From: Lachnospiraceae bacterium
Lineage (GTDB): Bacteria > Bacillota > Clostridia > Lachnospirales > Lachnospiraceae
Direction of reading: 5' to 3'
DNA: 64,000 bases
Assembly: GCA_910575835.1 (NCBI GenBank)
Contig: CAJTGB010000003.1
Coordinates: forward strand, 1-64,000
The notes beneath the pieces are model-generated. The model did not search any database. It was not told where the DNA came from and saw only the letters and a program-made list of their open reading frames with translations. The position numbers and the translations under genes are program-made. Positions within the stretch are counted from its first letter, which is position 1, and each line of letters opens with the position of its first letter. Shown in pieces: positions 25,395 to 33,949 of the stretch.

Positions 25395-25423
25395 ATTCTA
25401 CCACAGATGCACTTACTTGACAA
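25395..25423 (-). promoter_or_regulatory. Promoter of the leuC-leuD-thrC operon
   Basis: On the minus strand TTGTCA (25418-25423) and TAGAAT (25395-25400) with a 17-bp spacer, about 57 bp before the leuC start. Confidence 0.65.
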
Positions 25424-25461
25424 GAAGTTCGGTTATTGTAACCCGGCGTAAGCAAGTCAGT

Positions 25462-25493
25462 CTGTAACAGTTCAGATACCTTCACTGTTACAG
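25462..25493 (-). other. Stem-loop directly after a stop codon, without T tract
   Basis: Perfect 10-bp arms CTGTAACAGT (25462-25471) and ACTGTTACAG (25484-25493) follow the stop codon of the CmpB-like gene. No run of T's follows on the minus strand, so it is at best a weak terminator or an RNA-stabilising hairpin. Confidence 0.45.
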
Positions 25494-26435
25494 TCAGTCT
25501 TCCTTTCTTCTCATGCGTGCCCTCAGCTCATTAAGCATCTCTCCATGATGCCGTGATTCCATCCGCGGAAATGCTCCAAGCAGACGTCTGGTGATCCGTG
25601 TAGTGCGTTCCGAAAGTTCTGTATATCTTCCCTTCAATTCTGCATACTTGCTGCGAAGCTCTGCCGCGATCGCTCTCTGCTCTTCCCTGTAACGGTTCTC
25701 CCGTATCTTCTCTTCCATGCGCTCGATCCGCTCTTCTATGAATCTCCTCTGTTCCTCCGACGCATTCTCAAGCTTCCCGCGCAGTTCTGCAGCCGACTCC
25801 TCCAACTGCTTTCTCGTTTCCTGAGACCGTTCCATCGTCTCCATTACATTCTCATGGATATTCTCACCCAGCTTATCAGACAGCTCCTTCAGCTCTCCGG
25901 CAATCTTCTCCATCATCTCCAGCCTCTTGTTAAGCTTCAGAACCTCCGCCGCCGTAGCGCACATATCGATCAGTATGACCGCCGTCAACAGTACCGCCAG
26001 TACGATCCCCAGCATAAGCGGAATCATCTTGACCCCCTTATGGATCACAGGATGGATCATCCTTACAATAGCCACGCAGGCAACTCCCCACACGAGGGAG
26101 AACGGCAGACAGACATATCCCCCGATATTCAACGGCTGCTCCGAATAATCCCACCATTTGTGATGAAAGATCCTATCCATCAGGTATCCTGTCATCCCTT
26201 CTATAACAGTAACCAGAACCGTGGATACGATATACAGCGCCGCTAACCCAAGCTCCTTCGGCTCTAACAGGAGCACCACGCTGCCGACCCCTATCCCGTA
26301 TACCGGGCAGACGGGACCGTTCAAGAATCCCCGGTTCACAAAGCTCTTCTGCTTGACGGTTGCAAATGCCACCTCCGTACACCACCCCAAAAAACTGTAT
26401 ATAAAAAAATACGAAACAAAATAGTATATCTGCAT
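25494..26435 (-). CDS. ABC_trans_CmpB-family membrane protein with coiled-coil tail
   Basis: The product of about 313 residues begins with the MQIYYFVSYFFIYSFLGWC motif and continues with FVNRGFLNGPVCPVYG and WWDYSEQPLNIGGYVCLPFS segments. These are diagnostic of the 'putative ABC transporter type IV' family (PF06541, formerly DUF1113). Five or so membrane segments are followed, from about residue 170, by a long charged coiled coil rich in Glu and Arg. The function of the family is unknown, and no ATPase is adjacent. The start at 26435 is set by GGAGG six bases upstream. Confidence 0.75.
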   Translation of the reverse strand: MQIYYFVSYFFIYSFLGWCTEVAFATVKQKSFVNRGFLNGPVCPVYGIGVGSVVLLLEPKELGLAALYIVSTVLVTVIEGMTGYLMDRIFHHKWWDYSEQPLNIGGYVCLPFSLVWGVACVAIVRMIHPVIHKGVKMIPLMLGIVLAVLLTAVILIDMCATAAEVLKLNKRLEMMEKIAGELKELSDKLGENIHENVMETMERSQETRKQLEESAAELRGKLENASEEQRRFIEERIERMEEKIRENRYREEQRAIAAELRSKYAELKGRYTELSERTTRITRRLLGAFPRMESRHHGEMLNELRARMRRKED

Positions 26436-26525
26436 CTTTCTCCTCCGGTACATTAAATGAACGCAGCAGTTCAGCCAGGCCGCCCTGTTGCAAAAATTTA
26501 CTTCTGCATAACAGTATACTTCACA

Positions 26526-26554
26526 TTGCCATCCTCGTCAAATAGTGCTATGAT
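26526..26554 (+). promoter_or_regulatory. Promoter of feoAB
   Basis: TTGCCA (26526-26531) and TATGAT (26549-26554) with a 17-bp spacer and an extended -10 TGC just before the -10 box. Confidence 0.6.
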
Positions 26555-26566
26555 AGACTTGTAATA

Positions 26567-26585
26567 GATAATAAGAATCAATAAC
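26567..26585 (+). promoter_or_regulatory. Candidate Fur box
   Basis: GATAATAAGAATCAATAAC agrees with the classical 19-bp Fur consensus at 15 of 19 positions. It lies just downstream of the expected start of transcription and before feoA, so Fur-type repression by iron is likely. Confidence 0.6.
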
Positions 26586-26605
26586 ATTTACAAGGAGCGC
26601 TGTAT

Positions 26606-26836
26606 ATGACACTTAAACAAGGGAAAAATCATCTGACCTACCGTGTCAGATCCATAGATATTGAACTGCAGCTGGAACGGCGTTTAGAGGCGCTGGGGCT
26701 TACGGAGGGCTCTCTGATCACGGTACTGAACAATGACAAGAAAGGATCTCTTACCGCCAGATTCCGCGGCACCCGTTTTGCCCTTGGCAGACGGATCGCA
26801 GACCACATCGAAGTTACGGAGGTGAAAGAATTATGA
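26606..26836 (+). CDS. feoA: Ferrous iron transport protein A
   Basis: This 76-residue SH3-like cytoplasmic protein has the FeoA core: a segment around residues 20-40 (LEALGLTEGSLITVL) and a C-terminal RFRGTRFALGRRIADHIEV that fits the family's 'G..iaLg...A..I.V' end. It supports the Fe2+ permease FeoB. AAGGAG precedes the ATG, and its stop overlaps the feoB start by 4 bp, giving coupled translation. Expression is likely iron-regulated through the box at 26567. Confidence 0.88.
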   Translation: MTLKQGKNHLTYRVRSIDIELQLERRLEALGLTEGSLITVLNNDKKGSLTARFRGTRFALGRRIADHIEVTEVKEL

Positions 26837-28878
26837 ACAGTACCGTCAACGTAGGGTTTATCGGCAATCCCAACTGCGGTAAGACTACTCTCTTCAACGC
26901 ATTTACCGGAGCCAATCTGAAGGTCGCCAACTGGCCCGGCGTCACGGTGGAGAAAAAGGAGGGCAAGACAATCTATGAGGGACAGGAATTCAAACTCATC
27001 GACCTGCCCGGCATCTACAGCCTGACTTCCTATACTATGGAGGAGACGGTCTCCAGGGAATGCATCATGAGCGATGAAGTAGATGTGATCGTAGACGTCA
27101 TCGATACTTCCTGCCTGGAACGCAACCTGTACCTGACGCTTCAGCTCATCGAGCTTGGCAAGCCTGTCGTTCTCGCATTGAACATGATGGATATCGTGGA
27201 AGAGCGCGGTATGGAGATCGATCTTCACCGTCTCCCGGAGATGCTCGGCGTACCGGCTATCCCTGTCTCCGCCAGGAAGAAAAACGGGCTCTCGATCCTG
27301 ATGCACGCGGTTGCCCATCACAGCCAGAACAAAGAGGCCGGGCCGTTTATCCACCACCATACCGGCAAATCTTCCGCTCATATGCACAACCATCACGAAG
27401 AATACGCCATGGTTTATGAGGATGATATCGAAGACAAGATCGACGTGATCATGAGGCGGCTGGCCGAGCGATACCCGGACACAGATAATCTAAGATGGCA
27501 CGCCATCAAGCTGCTGGAGACGGACAAAAACGTGACGGAACACTATCCTCTCGATCTGGATGACGTCGTTGACCGCAGCTATGAGAAGGATATCATCAAC
27601 CAGAAGTATGATTTTATCGAGGAGGTCATCGATGAGATCCTGGTCAACAAATCCGCCAAGGAAGAATCCACCGACAGGATCGACCGTTATCTTACGCACC
27701 GGTTCTTCGGACTTCCCATCTTCCTTGGGATCATGGCGCTGGTATTCTTCCTGACCTTCACGATCGGCGACTGGCTGAAGGGATATTTTGAGATCGCGCT
27801 GGAACAGATCTCACTGCTTACCGCCGGCGGACTTGACGCTCTCCATGTAAGCCCGATGCTGAAATCCCTGGTCGTAGACGGGATCATCTCGGGCGTGGGC
27901 GGAATCCTTACCTTCCTGCCTAATATCTTCATCCTCTTTCTGGCCCTGGCCATGTTGGAGGACAGCGGATATATGGCGAGAGTCGCCTTCGTCATGGACG
28001 ATATCATGAGCGGGCTTGGCCTGTCCGGGCGTGCCTTCCTTCCCCTCCTCTTAGGGTTTGGATGTTCCGTCCCCGCCATCATGGCCTCCAGGGCATTGGA
28101 ACACCGGCGCGACCGTTTTAAGACCATACTGATCACACCGTTTATGTCCTGCAGCGCCAGGCTTCCCATCTACGTCCTGTTCTCTTCGATGTTTTTCGGA
28201 AGATACGCCATGATCGTCTGCTATTCCATGTACCTGATCGGAATCGCAGTCGCCATTGCCACCGCATTCATTCTGTCGAAGATCGACGGAAGCAAGGCCG
28301 AACACGCACTGCTGATAGAGCTTCCAGAGTACAAGTCGCCCAATGCACGGACTATATTCATCTATGTGTGGGAGAAGGTCAAGGATTATCTGAGCAAAGC
28401 CGGAACCGTCATCTTCGTCGCTTCCGTGATCATGTGGGCCGTCTTAAACTTCGGTCCCCATGGATATGTCACGGATATCACCCAGAGCTTCGGTTCTCTG
28501 ATCGGCAAGGCAGCCGTTCCGCTGTTTGAACCTGCCGGACTTGGATACTGGCAGATCATTGTCGCCCTGATCGCCGGGATAGCGGCGAAGGAAGTCGTCG
28601 TATCAAGCTGCAGCGTACTGTTCGGCATCCAGAACATCACTACCGCGGGCGGCATGGACGCCATGGTCGCCACATTAGGCGGGCTTGGCTTCGGCGCGGC
28701 GAACGCCTACGCGCTGATGGTCTTCTGTCTGCTGTACATACCCTGTACCGCTGCTATTGCCACAATCCACCGTGAACTGAGAAGCATCAAACAGACCCTT
28801 GGGATCCTGGCTTACCAGTTATTCATTGCGTGGCTGATAAGCGTGATCGTGTACCGTATCGGGATGCTCTTTTTGTAA
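26833..28878 (+). CDS. feoB: Ferrous iron transporter FeoB
   Basis: The 681-residue protein imports Fe2+. The N-terminal G domain shows G1 GNPNCGKT (11-18), the G2 region WPGVTVEKKEG, G3 DLPGIYS (58-64) and G4 NMMD (117-120). A guanine-dissociation-inhibitor-like segment and the membrane domain follow, with the Gate motifs around 'LLLGFGCSVPAIMASR' and 'PFMSCSARLPIYVL'. Between the G domain and the helical region is a His-rich stretch (about residues 174-188: HHH, then several single His). This is not standard in FeoB and may bind metal. No FeoC gene follows. Confidence 0.93.
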   Translation: MNSTVNVGFIGNPNCGKTTLFNAFTGANLKVANWPGVTVEKKEGKTIYEGQEFKLIDLPGIYSLTSYTMEETVSRECIMSDEVDVIVDVIDTSCLERNLYLTLQLIELGKPVVLALNMMDIVEERGMEIDLHRLPEMLGVPAIPVSARKKNGLSILMHAVAHHSQNKEAGPFIHHHTGKSSAHMHNHHEEYAMVYEDDIEDKIDVIMRRLAERYPDTDNLRWHAIKLLETDKNVTEHYPLDLDDVVDRSYEKDIINQKYDFIEEVIDEILVNKSAKEESTDRIDRYLTHRFFGLPIFLGIMALVFFLTFTIGDWLKGYFEIALEQISLLTAGGLDALHVSPMLKSLVVDGIISGVGGILTFLPNIFILFLALAMLEDSGYMARVAFVMDDIMSGLGLSGRAFLPLLLGFGCSVPAIMASRALEHRRDRFKTILITPFMSCSARLPIYVLFSSMFFGRYAMIVCYSMYLIGIAVAIATAFILSKIDGSKAEHALLIELPEYKSPNARTIFIYVWEKVKDYLSKAGTVIFVASVIMWAVLNFGPHGYVTDITQSFGSLIGKAAVPLFEPAGLGYWQIIVALIAGIAAKEVVVSSCSVLFGIQNITTAGGMDAMVATLGGLGFGAANAYALMVFCLLYIPCTAAIATIHRELRSIKQTLGILAYQLFIAWLISVIVYRIGMLFL

Positions 28879-28887
28879 GTTAAGAAG

Positions 28888-28932
28888 CCCGCCAGGGAAT
28901 CAACCTTCACTGCGTTTTGATTCCCTGGCGGG
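28888..28932 (+). terminator. Long inverted repeat after feoB
   Basis: A perfect 16-bp stem (28888-28903 with 28917-28932) with a 13-nt loop begins 10 bp after the feoB stop. The 3' side continues CGGGTCTG rather than a T run, so termination would depend on the very stable hairpin. Confidence 0.55.
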
Positions 28933-28973
28933 CGGGTCTGCCGGCAGGCTCTATAGGCTCTTAAGTAAACATC

Positions 28974-29081
28974 TTATTTGACTGTATACCCATACTTTCC
29001 TTCTGCCTCATCCTTTATTGCTTCGAACCAGTATACCCATTTTTGTATAGGCAAATCTCTGTGTTTCGCTCTCTCTACTGT
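28974..29081 (-). pseudogene. Possible remnant of a gene 3' end
   Basis: One minus-strand frame reads TVERAKHRDLPIQKWVYWFE and on to KYGYTVK before a TAA stop, about 35 codons with protein-like composition and no start codon. An in-frame stop lies directly upstream, and the neighbouring frame (…YRKGLDSRE) may hold the part before a frameshift. No family was recognised. Chance open frame remains possible. Confidence 0.25.
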
Positions 29082-29124
29082 CTAATCCTTTTCGATACTT
29101 GTTTCCACATATAACTAAATCTTC

Positions 29125-29955
29125 TTAAGCCTTTCCCTGCAGTTTAAGATACGGAATCTCGATCGGGTCGATCGGATCGATCGGATTCTCCACCTGGCCC
29201 TTCTCCTTCCTCTTACGCATCTTCAATAAAGCGCCGCCCTTATTATAGAACCAGAAAGAGTACACCAACAGCTTATTCGCCTTCCCAATCTTATCCTTCG
29301 TTGTCTTCCCGTATATAGTACCGCCCACACCGATCGGCACCTTGCTGCGGATCAATGAGATCAGTTCTGTCTCACAGGTCACTCTATTCGGCAGTTCCGT
29401 ATATGCGAGCGAAACACAGTCAAGCTTATGGGAATCACTGCCCCCGATCGCAGGCTTCTTATACTTCATTGCAAGCTTCATTGCCCCTGCGTTGGACTCT
29501 TCCGGCTCGCACGCGTTAAATCCTTCAATAAAATCGAATCTCTTGATAAGTTCCGGCGACTTATAAAACTTCTTCGTATGAGCAAAACTCAGATACTTCT
29601 CACCACAGGGATGTGCCGGCCCTAAGATTCCGCCGTGGCGATGCACAAAATCGATCAGGACACTCACAGGAAGCCCCTTGATCTCCAACAGGCGCATCTT
29701 AACTCCCTCCGGCATAATACAGATAATGTGCCCTGCATCATAGGTATCATATTCGATCCCCTTCAATACTACAAAATCTTCATGAACCTTCCCCTTCATG
29801 TGATATTTCCAATGACGGTATCCCTTGTAAGTATCATGGTCCGTGATCAGCATCCCTTCGAACCCATGCTCTTTTAGCTTCGTGATATATTCATCCAGAC
29901 TTACTTTACTGTCGATCGAGCCCTCTTTAACATGACAATGCATATCAATCTTCAT
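29125..29955 (-). CDS. PHP-domain metal-dependent phosphoesterase
   Basis: The product of about 276 residues begins MKIDMHCHVKEGS with the DxHxH motif of PHP domains and has LITDHDTYKGY, GPAHPCGE and GGSDSHKLD, giving the usual set of metal-binding His and Asp residues. Such free-standing PHP proteins hydrolyse small phosphoesters or oligonucleotides; the substrate is not evident. The last 30 residues are basic with an 'IDPIDPIEIPY' repeat encoded by GATCGGATCGAT-like DNA. The start at 29955 follows AAGGAGG; a GTG six codons earlier overlaps that site. Confidence 0.8.
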   Translation of the reverse strand: MKIDMHCHVKEGSIDSKVSLDEYITKLKEHGFEGMLITDHDTYKGYRHWKYHMKGKVHEDFVVLKGIEYDTYDAGHIICIMPEGVKMRLLEIKGLPVSVLIDFVHRHGGILGPAHPCGEKYLSFAHTKKFYKSPELIKRFDFIEGFNACEPEESNAGAMKLAMKYKKPAIGGSDSHKLDCVSLAYTELPNRVTCETELISLIRSKVPIGVGGTIYGKTTKDKIGKANKLLVYSFWFYNKGGALLKMRKRKEKGQVENPIDPIDPIEIPYLKLQGKA

Positions 29956-30102
29956 CGCTAAGGCCTCCTTCACTTATATTTCTCCGGTTCCGACAATCTT
30001 GCACCTTCCTCTATTATATCACATTTGGCCTAAAATACAACCAGATCGAATCTGTATGGATGAAATTCCTATGGATGATATTCCCTGACAAAATCCGATA
30101 AA

Positions 30103-30144
30103 ACAAAAAGTTACCGCTCACTGGCACGCCCGTAAACAGTAACT
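30103..30144 (-). terminator. Intrinsic terminator of the 31637-30150 operon
   Basis: On the minus strand AGTTACTGTTTAC (30132-30144) pairs over 13 positions with GTGAGCGGTAACT (30109-30121) and is followed by TTTTTGTTTT, just after the stop of the membrane protein gene. Confidence 0.8.
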
Positions 30145-30149
30145 CAAAA

Positions 30150-31034
30150 TTACAAATCTTCATTAATGATAGTTATATCGTCATCCTCTTCCATATCATC
30201 GCTTTTAACGCTCTTGGCGGAGACTTTTTTGCTGACCTTCTTCTTCCTTCCGGCCTTGGTCTTCCTGATGCTTTTCGCAGTTTTGATATCAGATTCCTCA
30301 TCCTCTTCTTCGTCATCTTCCAGTATCCGTCTCGCCTTCTCAACTTCAGATTCTCTGGATACCTGGTTGCGCATCTGACTGGCATATACCTTTTCTTTCT
30401 TGCCGATCTTCCTGGACTGAATCATAAACTGCGTCAAGATTCCAAGCAGCGCCAGAACAGCGCCGATTCCGTATCTGAACAATATGTTGTCGTCCATTCC
30501 AAGCAGCGCTGCTGCAGATATCCCGGCAGACAGACCTCCTGATATTCCGGTAATGACAACCACGACCGGATCCGTCCAGATCATAGACAGCACCGCCGCC
30601 AACAGCGCCGCTGCTCCGCACGCGATCAGCAGGATCATGGGCTGCGGTATATTCAGAGACAGCACGATCCCCGCCGTATAGAGGAATATCACAAAAAAGA
30701 CTCCCATCTTTCGGATTCCCACGGCTAACACCGCCACTACGACCGCGCATACCAGTATCGTGACCGGTATCATCGTACCTGAAAACCGGAATCCGAAAGC
30801 CGCGGCCGTTCCTAATACCGCTCCTACTGCCAGACCCGAGATTGCGGATAATACTCTGATCAGTTTCAATCCAAGGAAACAGACCAGCAGCCCGATCACA
30901 ACCGCCGCGATCTGCATCGCAAATATCATCTGCGAAGCCCATGCAAGGGCCGTATCAAGCTGTCCGTTCATCGGCAAAAACGCATCAAGCTGTCCGTTCA
31001 TCATCTCAAGTAAATTATCTCCAACCCACATCAC
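30150..31034 (-). CDS. Multi-spanning membrane protein, DUF4203-like, with charged tail
   Basis: The 294-residue protein has about seven hydrophobic segments between residues 35 and 205, with Gly/Ala-rich helices reminiscent of the DUF4203/TMEM198 type. A hydrophilic tail follows with runs of Glu/Asp (DDEEEDEE) and Lys (KAGRKKKVSKKV), ending DDDITIINEDL. The N-terminus contains a duplicated MNGQLD block, visible also in the DNA. It follows the DUF6465 gene by 12 bp, so the two are cotranscribed. No function can be given; family recall is uncertain. Confidence 0.55.
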   Translation of the reverse strand: MMWVGDNLLEMMNGQLDAFLPMNGQLDTALAWASQMIFAMQIAAVVIGLLVCFLGLKLIRVLSAISGLAVGAVLGTAAAFGFRFSGTMIPVTILVCAVVVAVLAVGIRKMGVFFVIFLYTAGIVLSLNIPQPMILLIACGAAALLAAVLSMIWTDPVVVVITGISGGLSAGISAAALLGMDDNILFRYGIGAVLALLGILTQFMIQSRKIGKKEKVYASQMRNQVSRESEVEKARRILEDDEEEDEESDIKTAKSIRKTKAGRKKKVSKKVSAKSVKSDDMEEDDDITIINEDL

Positions 31035-31046
31035 TTAAAACCAATC

Positions 31047-31637
31047 CTATTCGTACAATGCAATTGCTCCCGTCTCAGTTCCGTTCACGACATAGTATAC
31101 CGCGTTCTCTTCCGGCTTAATATACAATTCGATCGATTTGATATCCTTGATCTTCTTACCGGACGCTGTCCATGCCTTCTTCACATTAGCAACGATCGCG
31201 CTCTCTTCTATCTGTCGTCCATAGTGCTCAACAACCGCATTCACCTTGATCTCTTTTTTGGCTGCTGTCTCTTTCTTCACGGTTTCTTTCTTCACCGTTT
31301 CTTTCTTCACGGTTGTCTTCGCAGGTGATTTCTTCTCTGTATCCTTCTTCACGGTTGTCTCTTTCTTTGTTGATCTTGCAGACGTCTTCTTCTCAGGTTC
31401 TTTCTTCTCAGGTGTCTTCTCAGGCGTTTTTGATTCTGCTGTCTCTGCTTCTACAACTGGTTTCACTGATTCTGCCGCGGTCTTTGCAGTTTTCTTCTCG
31501 GGTTCTTTCTTCTCTGCTTTCTTTCTTGTTGTCCTGGCCGGCTTCGCTGCCTCTGTCGATTCTGTAACAATCTTTGCAGCAGATGTCTTCGCAGTATCAG
31601 TTGTCTTAGTTTCGGATACTTCTTTCTTTGTAACCAT
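31047..31637 (-). CDS. DUF6465 family Lys/Ala-rich protein
   Basis: The 196 residues fall into a 120-residue Lys/Thr/Glu/Ala-rich N-terminal part, with three VKKET repeats and several KKEPEKKT blocks, and a compact C-terminal domain. That domain (EIKVNAVVEHYGRQIEES … IELYIKPEENAVYYVVNG) matches the DUF6465 domain common in Lachnospiraceae. The basic tail resembles histone-H1-like proteins and could contact nucleic acid; this is inference. It heads a two-gene operon with the membrane protein downstream. Confidence 0.7.
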   Translation of the reverse strand: MVTKKEVSETKTTDTAKTSAAKIVTESTEAAKPARTTRKKAEKKEPEKKTAKTAAESVKPVVEAETAESKTPEKTPEKKEPEKKTSARSTKKETTVKKDTEKKSPAKTTVKKETVKKETVKKETAAKKEIKVNAVVEHYGRQIEESAIVANVKKAWTASGKKIKDIKSIELYIKPEENAVYYVVNGTETGAIALYE

Positions 31638-31768
31638 TATAATTCCTCCTAATTTCTCCTAAGCCTCTTCGCTGAGTCGTGAATATTATATCACATTCTT
31701 CCAGAAATGCAATCAGAAGTTACAGTGTAACTTCATTCTGAACTACTTTCTGAACTTCTTTCCGGCCC

Positions 31769-32605
31769 TTAAAGGATCAGCCCCGCCGCCGCGCCGAACC
31801 CAAATAAAGTAAAGATCACCTTCAGATTCTCCCTCTTATCCTGATTCACCCTACACAGAACCGCAAGGCCTGCTCCCGCACCTGTGCTAAGCCCAGCGGT
31901 CACGGACGCAAATGTTATGGCGCCGCCCAGATATAGCTGAGTTAAGATAACAGAAGCCGCACAATTGGGTATCAGCCCGATCACGGCAGCGATCACCGGC
32001 TGAAATATCGTATCCCCAAGCAAAAACGCCGATAATCGTTCCATGCCAAAGACCTCTGCCGCAAGATTCAGCACACCGGTAAATAATAACAAAAATACAA
32101 AAATCCTTGCCGTATGATCCCACGCAGACCGAAGAATTCCTTTTTCTTCATTATGGTCTCCCCATTCCCGGCAGAGATTCCCCGTTTCTTTCGGCGCCGA
32201 TATCCATTTCGCAAGAAACAGATCCGTAAGATATCCGGCTAAGACCGCGATCACGATCTTCGCTGCTATAAGCGGCCAGACTTCCGCGATCGCATCTGGA
32301 TTGCCAAGCATGATCAGAACCGCTTCATCAGAAGTCGCTATAAAAACCGACAAAAGAGTTCCCACCGAGATAATTCCGCCTGCATAGAGGTTCGCCGCCA
32401 TAACAGAGAATCCGCACTGAGGGATGCATCCTAACAGCGCTCCCACCGCAGGTCCCGCTTTCCCCACCTTCAAAAGCACCCTTTTGGCATACGTCCCTGA
32501 ATACCGCTCTAACGCTTCGATCAGCACAAAAGCCGCAAACAGATACGGCAGCATCTTCAGAACATCCATACCGGTGTCTGTGAGAATATCTTTCATCATT
32601 TCCAT
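31769..32605 (-). CDS. Putative heavy-metal/manganese permease (ArsP_2-like)
   Basis: The product of about 278 residues has eight or nine membrane segments and two related motifs, LGCIPQCGFSVMAANLYAGG in the first half and LIPNCAASVILTQLYLGGA in the second. This fits the 'putative 10TM heavy-metal exporter' family (PF11449). The internal duplication and the Cys and Pro residues in both motifs suggest a metal or metalloid pathway. The frame is open to a TTG at 32641, but that lies within the preceding gene's terminator. The ATG at 32605 with AAAGGA upstream is therefore chosen. No regulator is adjacent. Confidence 0.65.
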   Translation of the reverse strand: MEMMKDILTDTGMDVLKMLPYLFAAFVLIEALERYSGTYAKRVLLKVGKAGPAVGALLGCIPQCGFSVMAANLYAGGIISVGTLLSVFIATSDEAVLIMLGNPDAIAEVWPLIAAKIVIAVLAGYLTDLFLAKWISAPKETGNLCREWGDHNEEKGILRSAWDHTARIFVFLLLFTGVLNLAAEVFGMERLSAFLLGDTIFQPVIAAVIGLIPNCAASVILTQLYLGGAITFASVTAGLSTGAGAGLAVLCRVNQDKRENLKVIFTLFGFGAAAGLIL

Positions 32606-32632
32606 AGATACGACAATCCTTTCATGCAGTGA

Positions 32633-32670
32633 AAAAACCAACAGGGTAGTTCACTGCCTACCCTGTCAAC
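32633..32670 (-). terminator. Intrinsic terminator of the cytidylate-kinase-like gene
   Basis: ACAGGGTAG (32662-32670 on the plus strand complement) pairs with CTACCCTGT (32645-32653) over 9 bp, then GGTTTTTT follows on the minus strand. Confidence 0.8.
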
Positions 32671-32704
32671 TCCGTCTCTTTTGCCGGCATAACGCCGGAT
32701 ATAC

Positions 32705-33328
32705 TCAGCTTCGTCCCCGATATACTGTCTCTAGCATATCGGCTGTTCCTTCTATCCCAAGCCTGCTTACATTCAAAAGTATCTGATGGGATGATATGCT
32801 TCCCCACTCCAGCCCTGTGTGGGATTCGTAGTAATATTTCCGTTCACGGTCGATCCTCTTGATCTTATCCGCCGCCTTCTTCTCCGACAGATCGTATCTT
32901 TTTGCGATCCTTTGGATCCTGTCCTCCATATCCGCACAGATGAACACATCAAGACATGCCGGATGTTCCTTAAGTATCTGCCCTGCGCATCTTCCGACAA
33001 TAATACACGGTCCTCTCCGGGACAGCTTGCGGATGATCTCTGACTGCAGATCATATACCTGTTCGTTAAGGGGGACGGTATAATCCGTGGAACGGATCGC
33101 TTCCCTGTATTCCATCGGCGCGATCACATACCCCGTTAAAAAACTGTTCAGCGTCGTCTCATCAACTGCTCTGGCCGTCTCTTCCCTGATATCCAGTTTT
33201 TCCGCTGCCATTCTGACCAGATTATTATCATACAGCGGTATATCCAGCCTTGTAGCGAGCACGTTGCCGATCTCATGGCCTCCGCTTCCAAACTGCCGCC
33301 CGATCGTGATAATCTTGTGTACTGCCAT
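32705..33328 (-). CDS. Cytidylate kinase-like family protein
   Basis: The product of about 207 residues starts MAVHKIITIGRQFGSGGHE, the P-loop variant (GRQFGSGG) of the Cytidylate_kin2 family, and has IIVGRCAGQIL and the ERKYYYESHTG motif near the C-terminus. It is probably a cytoplasmic P-loop kinase, but the substrate has not been set for this family, and it is distinct from the essential Cmk. AGGAGG seven bases before the ATG at 33328 sets the start. A terminator follows directly. Confidence 0.8.
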   Translation of the reverse strand: MAVHKIITIGRQFGSGGHEIGNVLATRLDIPLYDNNLVRMAAEKLDIREETARAVDETTLNSFLTGYVIAPMEYREAIRSTDYTVPLNEQVYDLQSEIIRKLSRRGPCIIVGRCAGQILKEHPACLDVFICADMEDRIQRIAKRYDLSEKKAADKIKRIDRERKYYYESHTGLEWGSISSHQILLNVSRLGIEGTADMLETVYRGRS

Positions 33329-33408
33329 AGGTCTTCCTCCTCTCTGGTACAATATGCTCTTTACTGTTACTTCCATTATACCCCTATTTTATGGAAAAAT
33401 GCCAACTT

Positions 33409-33921
33409 TTATTTCACATCTACCAGATAATTCTTCTCCCGCAGTACATCTTCTATCATATCCAGAGTCTCTTCTTTATCAGCGATCACCTTATGATAAT
33501 GGTAATTGGAAGTGATATTCTTAAGAGGCCTGGATTTGCCGCTATGAATGTCCGCTATGAATTCAGCTACCTTTCTTCTGGAATTAATATTCAATTCCGC
33601 TTCTATCCGTCCGTACACTCTGTGATTGATCATTACATTCTTGATCATTCCTCCAAGATCTACGATCGCGCACAGTTCCTCTTCTAATTGTTCATCCGTG
33701 TGCTGCACCTTGAACACCCTGCTCACGGAACCTGCCGTATTCAGAATATATCCCCTGTTCGTAGAAATGATGTCATAGCCTGCCGCACGGATCAGGGCTA
33801 TATCCTGCACGATCACCTGGCGGCTCACCTTGTATATGGCAGCCAGCTTCGTACCTGACAGCGGAACCGCACTCTTCTGAATCTGCGCAACGATATCCTC
33901 TCGTCTGTCCAAACCGGTCAT
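33409..33921 (-). CDS. niaR: NAD biosynthesis repressor NiaR (NadR/YrxA type)
   Basis: The product of about 170 residues has an N-terminal winged helix (SGTKLAAIYKVSRQVIVQDI) and a C-terminal 3H domain with the conserved histidines in NHRVYG and NYHYHKV. NiaR binds nicotinate and represses NAD synthesis and niacin uptake genes in Firmicutes. It is the last gene of the nadA-nadB-nadC-niaR operon, so it should control its own expression. AAGGAGG precedes the ATG at 33921. Confidence 0.88.
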   Translation of the reverse strand: MTGLDRREDIVAQIQKSAVPLSGTKLAAIYKVSRQVIVQDIALIRAAGYDIISTNRGYILNTAGSVSRVFKVQHTDEQLEEELCAIVDLGGMIKNVMINHRVYGRIEAELNINSRRKVAEFIADIHSGKSRPLKNITSNYHYHKVIADKEETLDMIEDVLREKNYLVDVK

Positions 33922-33949
33922 AAATCTGCCCTCCTTCATAAAACCTCAT

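Noticed and set aside
25384-25460. Leucine attenuator or T-box before leuC
   Set aside because: The leader is only about 50 nt, without a leader peptide rich in Leu or a T-box motif.
30166-30378. Plus-strand Ser-rich open frame opposite the DUF4203-like gene tail
   Set aside because: It is the mirror of the Asp/Glu- and Lys-rich tail codons; low complexity and no ribosome binding site.
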